This document shows positions 47,138 through 57,071 of a DNA stretch of 64,000 bases, one piece after another. The DNA comes from Agarilytica sp045430345 (GTDB lineage Bacteria; Pseudomonadota; Gammaproteobacteria; Pseudomonadales; Cellvibrionaceae), in contig JAILXT010000001.1 in NCBI GenBank assembly GCA_045430345.1, positions 1,354,953 through 1,418,952 of the forward strand, in the 5' to 3' direction. Each line of letters starts with the position of its first letter. The stretch's first letter is position 1. The translations under genes and the position numbers were made by a program. The notes beneath the pieces are model-generated. The model searched no databases. It was not told where the DNA came from and saw only the letters and a list, made by a program, of their open reading frames with translations.

Positions 47138-49570
47138 ATGCCTATCGATTTTACACAGCGATTATCATTTACCCTCACACGCACAAGTATTTTTGTTGTA
47201 CTCGCGGTGGGTACCTTAATCGCGGCACTTCAGGTCTATATCGACTATACCGACCGAAAAGAATTTGTAGACTACCGAATTCAATCCCTTATTGAAGCCT
47301 CCTCCACCCCCGTCGCGAAAGCCATTTACAGCCTCGATAACGAGCTAGCCCAAGAAGTCGTAAACGGCTTGAAAAAGTACGACTTCTTACACCATATCTC
47401 AATATTTGATGATACCGGCGTGATTATGGCGATTCACGACCAACCCATCCCGACCTCCGAAACAATGTGGCTCACAAGACTACTTACTGGCTACTCCACC
47501 ACTTATAAGCAATCAGTTGGCGATGAAAGCAAAAATTATAACGGGCTACTGGTATTAAAACTAAATAACGATGTCATTCTCGCCCCGATCTATAAACGTA
47601 GTTTGTATATTTTTTTAAGCGGACTGGCCCGCGCGCTTATTATCGCGTTTATCCTGGCCTATTTTTACCACCGTTTTTTAACGCGCCCGTTATTTGATAT
47701 TGCGAGTAACTTTTCCCGCTTAACCAAAACGAAACTGTCCTCCGCTCGGCTAAAACCTATCGACGAGCACGAAAATGATGAGCTGGGCCGCATTGTCGAC
47801 TCAGCAAATGAGCTGCTCGAAATTTTGGATAAACGTGAGCAGGCCCTAGAACAAAATGAACAACAGCTACGCATCATCCTTAATGCGAGTCCTAACCAGG
47901 TATTTGCGTTAAATCACGAGGGGAATTTTGTTTTCCTAAATACGTCAACCGCGCGCTTCTATAAACAAACCGCTCGCAATTTAGAAGGCAAAAACTTTAT
48001 CGAACTGCATAAAGCTATCGATGAAAAAGAAGCCTTTCGATTCTTTCAACACTTAGAAAAAGCTGAAACAAAACCCGCCGAAACTCATACCGCAAAACTT
48101 AATTTAAAAGACGCCGACGGAGAAGACCACATTCTTCATATCTCGGTTACCCCATATAAAATTGATCAGCAACAATGCATTCTCATTATCGCGAACGATG
48201 TAACAGCACGCATAGAAGCTGAAAACCGTGTTGAACGTTTAGCGTATTTCGATACATTAACCAAACTGCCAAACAGGCACCAAATACAAGAACGCCTCCA
48301 AGAGGATATATATACCTCTGAAAAAATGGGCGCCTACGGTGCGCTACTCTTTATCGACGTCGATGACTTCAAACGCATTAATGACAGCTTCGGGCACTCA
48401 ACGGGAGACGCGCTGTTGTTAAAACTCTCCAACCGCATGCAAACCCAAATCCGAAAATCAGAAACCCTGGCCCGCTTGGGCGGTGATGAATTTATCCTCA
48501 GTGTGCCCAGTATCGCAACAACCGCAGAACGCACACAAGCACTCGCCTGCAACTTGGCCGAACGCCTGCTGCAAAATATTCGTAAGCCTTTGCGGATTGG
48601 CGAACACGAATTAGAAGTGTCGGCCAGTATCGGGATTGTCCTGTACCGACAAGCAGAGGAAGATTTGGACAAGCTCTTGAGCGCTGCCGATACCGCGATG
48701 TACCAAGCCAAAGCGCAAGGCCGCGACCGATACCTTATTTTTAATACCACCATGTCGGATGAGGCCAGCCGCCTGGTCACCCTGGAGTCCGATATTCGCA
48801 AAGGCATTGGGGAACACCAATTTAATTTTTATCTACAACCCCTACTGGATTCAGAAACCCGCACAATGATCGGGGCAGAAGCACTCCTTCGCTGGCAGCA
48901 CCCAGAAAGAGGCCAAGTCCTTCCTGATCAATTTATCGAATTCCTAGAAAATTCCCCCATGATGGGAAAGGTCGGCGAACAAATTTTGGATAAGGTCTGC
49001 GCTTTCATATACTCGTGCCGAAACCGCGGAATCATGGAGCCGAGCACCCGCATCGCCGTGAATATCAGTGCCCGCGAATTTCACCAGCCAGATTTCTACA
49101 GCATCGTGACCGCCATCCTTGAAAAGTATCACCTCGATGGCTCCTGCTTGGAACTCGAAATTACTGAAGGCGCCGCCCTTAAAAACGTCGAGCTATCCAT
49201 TGAAAAAATGCACCAACTGCGAGACCTCGGGATCAAATTCGCGCTGGACGATTTTGGCACCGGTTATAGCTCACTCAGCTACCTAAAACAGCTGCCCATC
49301 GATAAGATCAAAATCGATAAATCCTTTATCAAAGACATCACCTACGACAAGCAAGACGCCATGCTCGTCACCGCCATTATCGCCATTGCCGAAACGCTAG
49401 AATTAGACGTCGTCGCAGAAGGCGTAGAAACCGAAGATCAGGCCGCCTGGCTCAATCATCACGGTAATATTCAGTTCCAGGGCTTTCTGTTCGACAAACC
49501 CATGCCCCAGGCCGAATTCGAGAATAACTACCTCCAGGAAAACCCCACTTTATCCCTGCCCATCCAGTGA
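47138..49570 (+). CDS. Membrane-bound c-di-GMP protein: PAS-GGDEF-EAL
   Basis: 810 residues. Two membrane helices (about 12-32 and 148-172) enclose a periplasmic sensor region; then a HAMP-like linker, a PAS domain (about 245-360, HILHISVTPYKI), GGDEF (LARLGGDEFIL, about 445) and EAL (GAEALLRWQHPERG, about 575; DDFGTGYSSLSYLKQLPIDK). Both catalytic motifs are intact, so it could both make and break c-di-GMP. The periplasmic part has no family I recognise. Followed 73 nt later by the arsC-like gene. Confidence 0.95.
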   Translation: MPIDFTQRLSFTLTRTSIFVVLAVGTLIAALQVYIDYTDRKEFVDYRIQSLIEASSTPVAKAIYSLDNELAQEVVNGLKKYDFLHHISIFDDTGVIMAIHDQPIPTSETMWLTRLLTGYSTTYKQSVGDESKNYNGLLVLKLNNDVILAPIYKRSLYIFLSGLARALIIAFILAYFYHRFLTRPLFDIASNFSRLTKTKLSSARLKPIDEHENDELGRIVDSANELLEILDKREQALEQNEQQLRIILNASPNQVFALNHEGNFVFLNTSTARFYKQTARNLEGKNFIELHKAIDEKEAFRFFQHLEKAETKPAETHTAKLNLKDADGEDHILHISVTPYKIDQQQCILIIANDVTARIEAENRVERLAYFDTLTKLPNRHQIQERLQEDIYTSEKMGAYGALLFIDVDDFKRINDSFGHSTGDALLLKLSNRMQTQIRKSETLARLGGDEFILSVPSIATTAERTQALACNLAERLLQNIRKPLRIGEHELEVSASIGIVLYRQAEEDLDKLLSAADTAMYQAKAQGRDRYLIFNTTMSDEASRLVTLESDIRKGIGEHQFNFYLQPLLDSETRTMIGAEALLRWQHPERGQVLPDQFIEFLENSPMMGKVGEQILDKVCAFIYSCRNRGIMEPSTRIAVNISAREFHQPDFYSIVTAILEKYHLDGSCLELEITEGAALKNVELSIEKMHQLRDLGIKFALDDFGTGYSSLSYLKQLPIDKIKIDKSFIKDITYDKQDAMLVTAIIAIAETLELDVVAEGVETEDQAAWLNHHGNIQFQGFLFDKPMPQAEFENNYLQENPTLSLPIQ

Positions 49571-49643
49571 TAAGCGCCGTCTACTCTGGTAGACTTGCCA
49601 GCCCTCAGATCACAGTAAAATCACGAGACGGCACACGGCAAAT

Positions 49644-50000
49644 ATGGCGAAGCTATACGGTATAAAAAATTGCGACACCGTGAAAAAAGCACGGCGCTGG
49701 CTAGACGATCACGGGCAAGCATACGACTTTCACGATTTTCGCGAACACGGCATAACGGCATCCGCCGTCAAATCTTGGGCGAAGCAGGTGGATCAATCAC
49801 TATTGATCAACAAACGCAGCACCACCTGGAAGCAGCTTTCCGACGCGCAAAAAGCATTCTTTGAGGCATCCCCGCTGAACGCAAAAGCGCTCGACATCGT
49901 ACTCGCTCAACCCACCCTCATAAAGCGCCCCGTGATAGAAACGAACGGCACCGTTGCCGTCGGCTTCAACGATAAAAGTTACAGCGATATTTTTAAATAA
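49644..50000 (+). CDS. ArsC/Spx-family reductase-like protein (YffB type)
   Basis: 118 residues, a thioredoxin-fold protein of the ArsC superfamily. A single Cys in YGIKNCDTVKKARRWL is followed by YDFHDFREHG and RSTTWKQL, matching the E. coli YffB group rather than true arsenate reductase. It begins a tight series with dapD (9 nt) and dapE, as in Pseudomonas and E. coli, where yffB precedes dapE. The enzymatic role is unproven. Confidence 0.92.
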   Translation: MAKLYGIKNCDTVKKARRWLDDHGQAYDFHDFREHGITASAVKSWAKQVDQSLLINKRSTTWKQLSDAQKAFFEASPLNAKALDIVLAQPTLIKRPVIETNGTVAVGFNDKSYSDIFK

Positions 50001-50009
50001 GGATCCATC

Positions 50010-51035
50010 ATGACCCAACTATACAGTCTCGCCATTGGCGTCGGCACACAAAACTCTCAAGGCGACTGGTTAGAAGTGTTTTACCCTTCTCCGCTATTAA
50101 ACCCAGCCCCAGAGCTAGCGACCGCAGTAACACAAGCGGCTGGCTATGAAGGTGGCAACCAAGCTATCGCGATCGATTCAGCAGCCCTATCGTCCCTACA
50201 ATCTGCGGTAACTGACACTGAGCAAGCCGCTTTATTAGACCAACTTGCCAACAGTAAACGCCCTGTTGTGCTGACTGTACTCGCCACAGACGATGCGCCT
50301 CAAACCGTACCAGAAGCCTATTTAAAGCTTCACCTTATTTCACACCGTTTGGTTAAGCCCCATCACACCAATATCAACGGTATCTTCGGCACCCTGAAAA
50401 ATGTTGCATGGACAAGCGAAGGCGCCATCGACATCGAAGAACTTACTGCTCGTCAACTCAAAGCGCGTGTTGAAGGCAGAAGCCTCTCGGTAAACTGCGT
50501 AGATAAATTCCCTAAAATGACCGATTACGTCGTACCTAGCGGTGTACGTATTGCCCACACGGCCCGTGTGCGTTTGGGCGCTTATATTGGCGAGGGCACC
50601 ACCATCATGCATGAAGGTTTTGTTAACTTTAATGCAGGAACGCTTGGCACTAGCATGGTCGAAGGCCGTATTTCTGCCGGTGTCGTTATTGGCGATGGAT
50701 CCGACCTAGGCGGCGGATGCTCCACTATGGGTACGCTTTCCGGCGGAGGAAATATCATTATTTCTGTCGGTAACAACTGCTTGCTCGGCGCAAACTCTGG
50801 TATCGGTATTCCTCTTGGAGATCGAACTACTGTAGAAGCAGGTTTATACATTACCTCCGGCACAAAAGTTAATGTTCTAGATGAAACAAACCAAACAGTA
50901 GACACAGTCAAAGCACGTGATCTTGCTAACAAAACGGATTTGCTATTTCGGCGCAATTCCCAAACTGGCGCAGTTGAATGTAAGACTAACAAAAGCGCTG
51001 TAGAACTTAACGAAGAGCTTCACGCGAATAACTAA
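50010..51035 (+). CDS. dapD: Tetrahydrodipicolinate N-succinyltransferase
   Basis: 341 residues, of the longer Pseudomonas-type DapD. It succinylates tetrahydrodipicolinate in the lysine/diaminopimelate pathway. Left-handed beta-helix with hexapeptide repeats (about 170-290; VRLGAYIGEGTTIMHEGFVN, SDLGGGCSTMGTLSGGG). GGA precedes ATG 50010. Its stop overlaps the start of dapE (TAATG). Confidence 0.96.
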   Translation: MTQLYSLAIGVGTQNSQGDWLEVFYPSPLLNPAPELATAVTQAAGYEGGNQAIAIDSAALSSLQSAVTDTEQAALLDQLANSKRPVVLTVLATDDAPQTVPEAYLKLHLISHRLVKPHHTNINGIFGTLKNVAWTSEGAIDIEELTARQLKARVEGRSLSVNCVDKFPKMTDYVVPSGVRIAHTARVRLGAYIGEGTTIMHEGFVNFNAGTLGTSMVEGRISAGVVIGDGSDLGGGCSTMGTLSGGGNIIISVGNNCLLGANSGIGIPLGDRTTVEAGLYITSGTKVNVLDETNQTVDTVKARDLANKTDLLFRRNSQTGAVECKTNKSAVELNEELHANN

Positions 51036-52180
51036 TGACCGACTCACACCTGACACCCACATTAGAATTAGCCTGCGACCTGATGGCACGCAGGTCCGTC
51101 ACACCAGAAGATGCTGGATGTCAGGCGCTGATGACAAAACGTCTTGAAGCCATCGGCTTCACAATACATTCCCTACGCTTTGAAGATGTCGATAATTTCT
51201 GGGCGATTCGCGGTGATAGCGGCCCTATTCTCGCTTTTGCTGGCCACACCGATGTGGTCCCCGCAGGCGACGAAAACCAATGGGCGACTCCGCCTTACAC
51301 CCCCACCTTTAAGGGGGAGATGCTTCACGGCAGAGGCGCCGCCGATATGAAAGGCAGCCTCGCATCGATGATCATCGCTTGCGAAGAATTTGTCGCGAAG
51401 CACCCGAATCATACAGGCCGCATTGCATTTCTTATTACCAGTGATGAAGAAGGCATCGCCAAGAACGGCACGGTAAAAGTTGTGGAATGGTTAGAAGAAC
51501 AAGGCGAAAAAATTACCTGGTGTATCGTCGGCGAACCATCGAGTACAGACTTAGTCGGAGACGTGATTAAAAACGGACGACGCGGCTCTCTCGGCGCGCA
51601 ACTTACCGTAAAAGGCAAGCAAGGCCATGTGGCCTATCCGCACTTAGCCAATAACCCCATTCATATGGTGGCACCGGCGCTAGCCGAGCTATCACAAACA
51701 CAATGGGACAACGGCAACGACTTCTTTCCGGCCACCAGCTTTCAAGTGTCAAACTTTAACAGCGGTACCGGGGCGACCAACGTAATACCGGGTGATGCCC
51801 ACATCGTCTTTAATTTCCGGTTTTCCACAGAGGTCACCCACGAAGAACTGCAAACGCGGGCGGAAGCCATCTTGGATAAACATGGCGTGGAATATGAACT
51901 CGCATGGCACCTTTCCGGCCTTCCGTTTTTAACCGCCGAAGGTGACCTCGTGGAAGCCGCCGTAAAATCGATTAAAAACGTCTGCCAACGCAATACCGAA
52001 TTATCCACGGCGGGTGGCACCTCTGATGGCCGTTTTATTGCCCCGACCGGTGCACAAGTATTAGAGCTTGGTCCCGTCAATGCGACCATTCATCAAGTGG
52101 ATGAATGTGTCAACGCTGAAGATTTAAATACACTCAGCAAAATTTACGAAAATATTTTAATTGAGCTTCTGCATGACTAA
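51035..52180 (+). CDS. dapE: Succinyl-diaminopimelate desuccinylase
   Basis: 381 residues, an M20 metallopeptidase. Metal sites: FAGHTDVVPAGD (His and Asp), GRGAADMKGSLA (bridging Asp), TSDEEGIAKNGT (catalytic Glu and metal Glu), with the distal His in the C-terminal NATIHQVDE. It releases LL-diaminopimelate. It overlaps dapD by 1 nt and moaC by 8 nt. Confidence 0.97.
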   Translation: MTDSHLTPTLELACDLMARRSVTPEDAGCQALMTKRLEAIGFTIHSLRFEDVDNFWAIRGDSGPILAFAGHTDVVPAGDENQWATPPYTPTFKGEMLHGRGAADMKGSLASMIIACEEFVAKHPNHTGRIAFLITSDEEGIAKNGTVKVVEWLEEQGEKITWCIVGEPSSTDLVGDVIKNGRRGSLGAQLTVKGKQGHVAYPHLANNPIHMVAPALAELSQTQWDNGNDFFPATSFQVSNFNSGTGATNVIPGDAHIVFNFRFSTEVTHEELQTRAEAILDKHGVEYELAWHLSGLPFLTAEGDLVEAAVKSIKNVCQRNTELSTAGGTSDGRFIAPTGAQVLELGPVNATIHQVDECVNAEDLNTLSKIYENILIELLHD

Positions 52181-52652
52181 CCCTTTGACCCACCTTAACG
52201 AAAACGGCGAAGCGCACATGGTGGACGTGAGCGATAAATCCGTCACCAAACGCGCCGCGACCGCGCGCAGTTATGTCGAAATGCTCCCAACAACGCTGGC
52301 CATGATTACCGAAGGCAAACATAAAAAAGGTGATGTATTTGCCGTTGCCCGAATTGCCGGCATCCAAGCCGCAAAAAAATGTTCAGATTTAATTCCCCTC
52401 TGCCATCCACTCAACTTGACACACGTTAGCGTCGAGATAGCGGCCGAGCCAGAGCAGAATCGTGTTGTCATCAAAGCGCGCTGCGAGCTCGACGCTAAAA
52501 CAGGCGTCGAAATGGAAGCCCTTACCGCAGCGTCGATTAGCGCGCTCACCATTTACGATATGTGCAAAGCAGTAGATAAAGGCATGATCATCAGCGCCAC
52601 ACAACTACTCACCAAAAGCGGTGGCCGCTCAGGGGATTGGACCCATGAGTGA
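52173..52652 (+). CDS. moaC: Cyclic pyranopterin monophosphate synthase
   Basis: 159 residues from ATG 52173 in the overlap ATGACTAA with the dapE stop; the frame itself opens at 52161. Molybdopterin synthesis. MVDVSDKSVTKRAATA and KKCSDLIPLCHPL (active-site region), EMEALTAASISALTIYDMCK and GRSGDW close the family pattern. No moaA lies in the window. Confidence 0.96.
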   Translation: MTNPLTHLNENGEAHMVDVSDKSVTKRAATARSYVEMLPTTLAMITEGKHKKGDVFAVARIAGIQAAKKCSDLIPLCHPLNLTHVSVEIAAEPEQNRVVIKARCELDAKTGVEMEALTAASISALTIYDMCKAVDKGMIISATQLLTKSGGRSGDWTHE

Positions 52653-52905
52653 AAACATTCATATACTCTATTTCGCGTCCCTAGGCGAACAACTAAAGTG
52701 TGACAACGAAAACTTTGCGTTAACGCCGAACACCACCACAATCGCAGAATTAAAAACACAGCTTTCACAGCGGGGCCCCCAGTGGGAAAAGTCTTTATTA
52801 CAAAGCACCACGAAATCCGCAGTTAATCAAATGATCGCCGATGATTCGCACACAATATCCCCCGGTGATGAAATTGCATTTTTCCCCCCCGTAACCGGCG
52901 GCTAA
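52645..52905 (+). CDS. moaD: Molybdopterin synthase small (sulfur-carrier) subunit
   Basis: 86 residues from ATG 52645, overlapping the moaC stop (ATGAGTGA). Beta-grasp fold ending in PPVTGG, whose C-terminal Gly-Gly carries the thiocarboxylate. Preferred over an earlier ATG at 52621. The spacing to moaE is 63 nt. Confidence 0.95.
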   Translation: MSENIHILYFASLGEQLKCDNENFALTPNTTTIAELKTQLSQRGPQWEKSLLQSTTKSAVNQMIADDSHTISPGDEIAFFPPVTGG

Positions 52906-52968
52906 ACTGAACAATACGCAACGTTAGCACATCAAAATACGCGCACTAAAAGAGGTTCAACCAACCTT

Positions 52969-53406
52969 ATGATCACCGTACAAGAAAATGATTTTAGCGT
53001 AGACGACGAATACAAGCGCTTACTCACCAAAAACACCACCGGTGCCGTGGTCATCTTTACCGGCCTCGTTCGAGAATTTTCCGGCCCCAATACCCCAATG
53101 GGCATTCAGCACTACCCCGGCATGACGGAAAGCGTGCTACAAAAAATCGAACACGAAGCACAACGACGTTGGCCTCTATTAGAAACACGCATTATCCATC
53201 GCGTTGGCGAGCTTGCCGTTAACGAACAAATAGTCTTTGTGGGCGTCAGCTCTACACACAGAAAGGCCGCTTTTGAAGCCTGTGAATATATGATCGATAT
53301 ATTAAAAACCCAGGCACCTTTTTGGAAGAAAGAAGGCGGTGAATGGGTCGATGCCAAAGATACCGATCAAACGGCTGCCGACGCCTGGCTATCTGACAAC
53401 ACATGA
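52969..53406 (+). CDS. moaE: Molybdopterin synthase catalytic subunit
   Basis: 145 residues. TGAVVIFTGLVREFSG, MTESVLQKIEHEA, HRVGELAVNEQIVFVGVSS and the active-site FWKKE are diagnostic. With MoaD it inserts the dithiolene sulfurs. Its stop overlaps the next gene (ATGA). Confidence 0.96.
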   Translation: MITVQENDFSVDDEYKRLLTKNTTGAVVIFTGLVREFSGPNTPMGIQHYPGMTESVLQKIEHEAQRRWPLLETRIIHRVGELAVNEQIVFVGVSSTHRKAAFEACEYMIDILKTQAPFWKKEGGEWVDAKDTDQTAADAWLSDNT

Positions 53407-53702
53407 AGCTCAAGCGCCCTCTTTTTTTAAAAGGGCTGTCATACGCGGCAATCAAAGCCTTGCTGTCTAAACACTACAGCGCCCCACTCACAGACAGCTT
53501 TCACCGATTTCGCAACGGCCTTATTTATTTTACCGTCGGATTTATGATTGTATATTATGCCCATGCCACGCTTGAAGACTCCCTAAAGCTGGAGCTCATT
53601 ACGTTATTTGGCTTAGTGATGATTGCGATTGGCTTTTTCATCGCGATGATGGCGCAAATCAGAATGATCATCAGTCGATTGGTCAGTTTTTTTAAAAAAT
53701 AA
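53403..53702 (+). CDS. Small two-helix membrane protein
   Basis: 99 residues beginning in the ATGA overlap with moaE, so translation is coupled. Basic N-terminus (MKLKRPLFLKGLSYAAIK), two transmembrane helices (about 40-55 and 63-88) and a basic tail. I do not recognise it; it resembles small hypothetical membrane proteins found at ends of operons. No role in molybdopterin synthesis can be claimed from position alone. Confidence 0.7.
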   Translation: MKLKRPLFLKGLSYAAIKALLSKHYSAPLTDSFHRFRNGLIYFTVGFMIVYYAHATLEDSLKLELITLFGLVMIAIGFFIAMMAQIRMIISRLVSFFKK

Positions 53703-53717
53703 ATAACCGTATGACTG

Positions 53718-54521
53718 TTAAACCGGTAACGCGCACTTAGTATAAATGTCAAAACGCGAGGACTTCCCTTCCAGCCGATACGCGGGCGACGTGTTGGCCA
53801 AATCTGGCGCGACACGAGGTCGCTTCACCACTACACGATAAGTCGCACGATCCATCGCTAAGACTAAAAGGCGATCCGCATCGTCGTCCGTTCCAACAAT
53901 ATCGTGAAACACACGCATTTCTTTTTTCACCAATGCGCTTTTCTTACGCTCGGGAAACATGGGATCAAGGTATACGATATCAAACATCTCATCGGTGTCA
54001 GTAAGGTACGCCCCGCTATCCGATTCGATCAACTGTATTCGCCCCAAAATATCAGCAAGGTCCGCGTCTTCATTGTGCTCTGCGAAGTTTCTCGCCCTCG
54101 TTAATCCATTTTCTAGCAAGGCATGAACAACGGGAGAGCGCTCAACCAATGTTATCTTCGCGCCCAATGTCGCCAAAACAAAAGCGTCCTTACCGAGGCC
54201 CGCCGTTGCATCCAACACATTCGGCGTAAACCCTTTAGACAAACCCACAGCCTTCGCAATCTGCTGCCCTTTCCCACCACCAAACTGACGGCGATGCGCA
54301 ACACTCCCCTGCGCAAACTCCGCGTCTATTGAGAGATATTTCTTTTTTTCCTTAACGGCGAGAAAGATTTTCTCACAGCCAAACACAAGCGCAGCATCCT
54401 GATCAAACAGAACACCTGCATACGCAAGACCACGCTGCTCGGCATACGCTTGCGCATCTTGCTCAAGCTCGGGGATTTCGGCACAGACAGCAATATTAAG
54501 CATGGGAAAGATAAACTGCAT
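53718..54521 (-). CDS. rsmJ: 16S rRNA (guanine-1516-N2)-methyltransferase
   Basis: 267 residues from 54521; an ATG at 54503 (MLNIAVCAE) is an alternative start. Rossmann-fold SAM enzyme: VLDATAGLGKDAFVLATLGAKITLVERSP (in part, the SAM pocket) and the YLDPMFPERKKSALVKKEMR signature. It converges on the small membrane-protein gene. Confidence 0.95.
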   Translation of the reverse strand: MQFIFPMLNIAVCAEIPELEQDAQAYAEQRGLAYAGVLFDQDAALVFGCEKIFLAVKEKKKYLSIDAEFAQGSVAHRRQFGGGKGQQIAKAVGLSKGFTPNVLDATAGLGKDAFVLATLGAKITLVERSPVVHALLENGLTRARNFAEHNEDADLADILGRIQLIESDSGAYLTDTDEMFDIVYLDPMFPERKKSALVKKEMRVFHDIVGTDDDADRLLVLAMDRATYRVVVKRPRVAPDLANTSPAYRLEGKSSRFDIYTKCALPV

Positions 54522-54648
54522 TCATTTTATAAGCATCAAGATTATTCAATACGCTAGCACCTGTTAACAAGCCCCAACAATACCATGCTCATATCCATTA
54601 TTGGAGCAGGATAAAAAAGATACCGCATTGCCGACGCCCTCATTACGA

Positions 54649-55860
54649 TTAGGCCGATCCCTCAATCGGCTTAGGCGAAAACCAGATTTCAAGTAGTAAC
54701 ACCACAAGCAACACGCACAATAACGGAAAACCAAGGAGGTTTATCGCCTCCCACCCCAAAGAATCGATTAACCAACCAGAACTGAATGCCGCCAACCCCG
54801 CCAAACCAAACACGCACACCTCATTTATGCCCTGCACTTTAGCAATAGCCTTATTGCCAAGCCCATGATCTGAACACAAGCCGACTAACCATTGACTGGC
54901 CCCTAAAAACATGAAATTCCAACCAACCCCCGTTAGTAACAGCGCGAACGTAATCACCACCATACCGTCACCCCATAAGTTCATCAGTAAGGAAAGGGAC
55001 AAGACCAATACGCCTGCGATCATTAAGCCATGTAAACCACACCACTGAACCAAACGACTGTAAAGAAAAGACGGCGCAAACATTCCCAAGACATGCCACT
55101 GGATCACCCAAGCGGTTTCCTTAAAATCATAGCCATGGTGATTCATATGAAGCGGCGTCGCACTCATAACCAATACCATAATCCCATAGCCCGACGTAGC
55201 CGTGAGTACAGGCCGCCAGAACACACGCATACTAACCCGCCGGTTATCCGCAACGTTTCTTGCGGGCATCGCACTATGATCATTCGCGTAACCCGCAGAG
55301 CCTTGCGGCCACCGAACCATATTGACCAATACGGCACCCACTAACGATAAGGGCAACAACATAAGAACCGACGCCGAGAAATCCAACGCGAAAAAAGCAC
55401 TTTTCGTTACTGCAGCCAAATTTGGCCCCACCAAAGCAGCAACAACACCTACCGCCATCACCGCGGATATAGCCGTGGAATGAGACGCTAACCCTACAAG
55501 CTCTGTGGCCGCGAAACGATAAAAATTAGCGCAAGACATCGCAATGCCAAAGCATGCGCTTCCCACCAGCAAAAGGATGAAGCTGTGCTGTTGAATCGCC
55601 ATAAACAACACCATTGCGGACACAGCACTCGCCATCATTCCCATTAAAAATGCGGGCCTACGCCCGCGCCGCCCCATCCAAATACTGACCGGAATCGAAC
55701 AGAGCAGCATAGTGAACATATTGATCGCGAGCGGTAAGGTTGCAAAACGCGTGTACACACTCATCTCCTGTCCAAGAATGGGTACCACCGGCAACAGCGT
55801 CATATTACCAATCGCAAACAGCGCCTGAGCACTGACCAAAAACCATAAATTACGATTCAT
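54649..55860 (-). CDS. Major facilitator superfamily transporter
   Basis: 403 residues from ATG 55860, supported by GGAGGGG 8 nt upstream; an earlier in-frame ATG at 55887 lacks this. Twelve predicted membrane helices with the loop 2-3 motif GRRGRRPAFLMG. It is divergent from a GlxA-type regulator (182 nt between them), which probably controls it. Substrate unknown; the layout is common for drug or metabolite exporters. Confidence 0.9.
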   Translation of the reverse strand: MNRNLWFLVSAQALFAIGNMTLLPVVPILGQEMSVYTRFATLPLAINMFTMLLCSIPVSIWMGRRGRRPAFLMGMMASAVSAMVLFMAIQQHSFILLLVGSACFGIAMSCANFYRFAATELVGLASHSTAISAVMAVGVVAALVGPNLAAVTKSAFFALDFSASVLMLLPLSLVGAVLVNMVRWPQGSAGYANDHSAMPARNVADNRRVSMRVFWRPVLTATSGYGIMVLVMSATPLHMNHHGYDFKETAWVIQWHVLGMFAPSFLYSRLVQWCGLHGLMIAGVLVLSLSLLMNLWGDGMVVITFALLLTGVGWNFMFLGASQWLVGLCSDHGLGNKAIAKVQGINEVCVFGLAGLAAFSSGWLIDSLGWEAINLLGFPLLCVLLVVLLLEIWFSPKPIEGSA

Positions 55861-56042
55861 ATCACAAACCCCTCCATTTATTCCCAAGCCCTTCGATAAG
55901 GGTTATTACCAGCTGTTCATGTGAAAAGAAATAATAGCTTGAACCGCCCACGGCATAAATGACACAATCCCCACGATTTACGCCACTCGATATACCTACC
56001 TTTTCAGGTAGAACAAACAGTACGTAGGGACTGCAACACAGA

Positions 56043-56987
56043 ATGCAACGCATTACCTTCATTTGTTTTGATCGATTTCAATCCCTTGATCTAACGGGGC
56101 CATACGAGGTCTTCAACTACGCCCAGCCCGAAGGTAAACCCTATTACACCCTGCAAGTACTATCCAAAACTGGTGGCGCCATAAAGAGCTCTTCTGGCTT
56201 AGAGATCCAGACGCTCCCCTTTTCACCGCTATCCAAGCAAGACACCATGGTCATCGTCGGCGGTGCGGGGATATATGACGCGATTGAAGATAGTGCGTTT
56301 ACTCAATACATCAAAAACCAGGCTAAAAAAGTCAGACGAATCGTTTCCGTATGCAGTGGTTCTTTCGCACTAGCGGAAGCTGGATTGCTCACCAATAAGC
56401 GCGCGACAACCCACTGGAATGTGACCGAGCGGTTTATAGGAAGATATCCCAAAGTAAACCTAGATCCCAATGCGATTTTCGTACGAGAAGGAAACATCAT
56501 TTCCTCTGCTGGAGTGACTGCCGGTATGGATCTTTGCTTGAGCCTAGTAGAAGAAGACTTTGACCGAGATCGAGCTATGCACGTCGCGCGCATGCTTGTG
56601 ATTTATTATCGACGCTTGGGCGGGCAATCCCAATTTTCCGAACCGCTTCAGACTCAAACGCGCGATAACAGTAGATTTGGCGCGCTCTGCCAATATATTC
56701 AACAAAACCCCAGAAGAGATTTGAGCATCACGGCACTCGCGACAAAAGCAAACATGAGCGAGCGACATTTTTCGCGCCGTTTTAGTGAAGAAATAGGGTT
56801 TTCGCCGGGGAAATATGTTGAAAAAATTCGCCTAACGTTTGCGAAACACCAACTAGAAAACACCAATAAGAGCGTTGATATCATTGCGCAAAAAAGTGGT
56901 TTCAGTAGCGGTGAAATATTACGCCGTCTTTTTAAGCGACATCATGGGATAAACCCGAGCGAATATCGAAAACGTTTTGGCGGCTGA
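56043..56987 (+). CDS. GlxA-family transcriptional regulator (DJ-1/PfpI domain plus AraC HTH)
   Basis: 314 residues. An N-terminal DJ-1/PfpI-like domain (about 1-180; FDRFQSLDLTGPYEVFNYA, and the elbow Cys in VSVCSGSFALAEAGLL) is followed by a C-terminal AraC double helix-turn-helix (about 215-310; LATKANMSERHFSRRFSEE and SVDIIAQKSGFSSGEILRRLF). In this family the first domain senses a ligand rather than cutting peptides. Divergent from the MFS gene, which is its likely target. Confidence 0.93.
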   Translation: MQRITFICFDRFQSLDLTGPYEVFNYAQPEGKPYYTLQVLSKTGGAIKSSSGLEIQTLPFSPLSKQDTMVIVGGAGIYDAIEDSAFTQYIKNQAKKVRRIVSVCSGSFALAEAGLLTNKRATTHWNVTERFIGRYPKVNLDPNAIFVREGNIISSAGVTAGMDLCLSLVEEDFDRDRAMHVARMLVIYYRRLGGQSQFSEPLQTQTRDNSRFGALCQYIQQNPRRDLSITALATKANMSERHFSRRFSEEIGFSPGKYVEKIRLTFAKHQLENTNKSVDIIAQKSGFSSGEILRRLFKRHHGINPSEYRKRFGG

Positions 56988-57071
56988 TTTTATAGGCGTT
57001 AAAGAAGTTTGATCTATATTTATCTCCGGAAAAAAGATCATTCAGGGGAAACGCCATATAGCCACTCACCA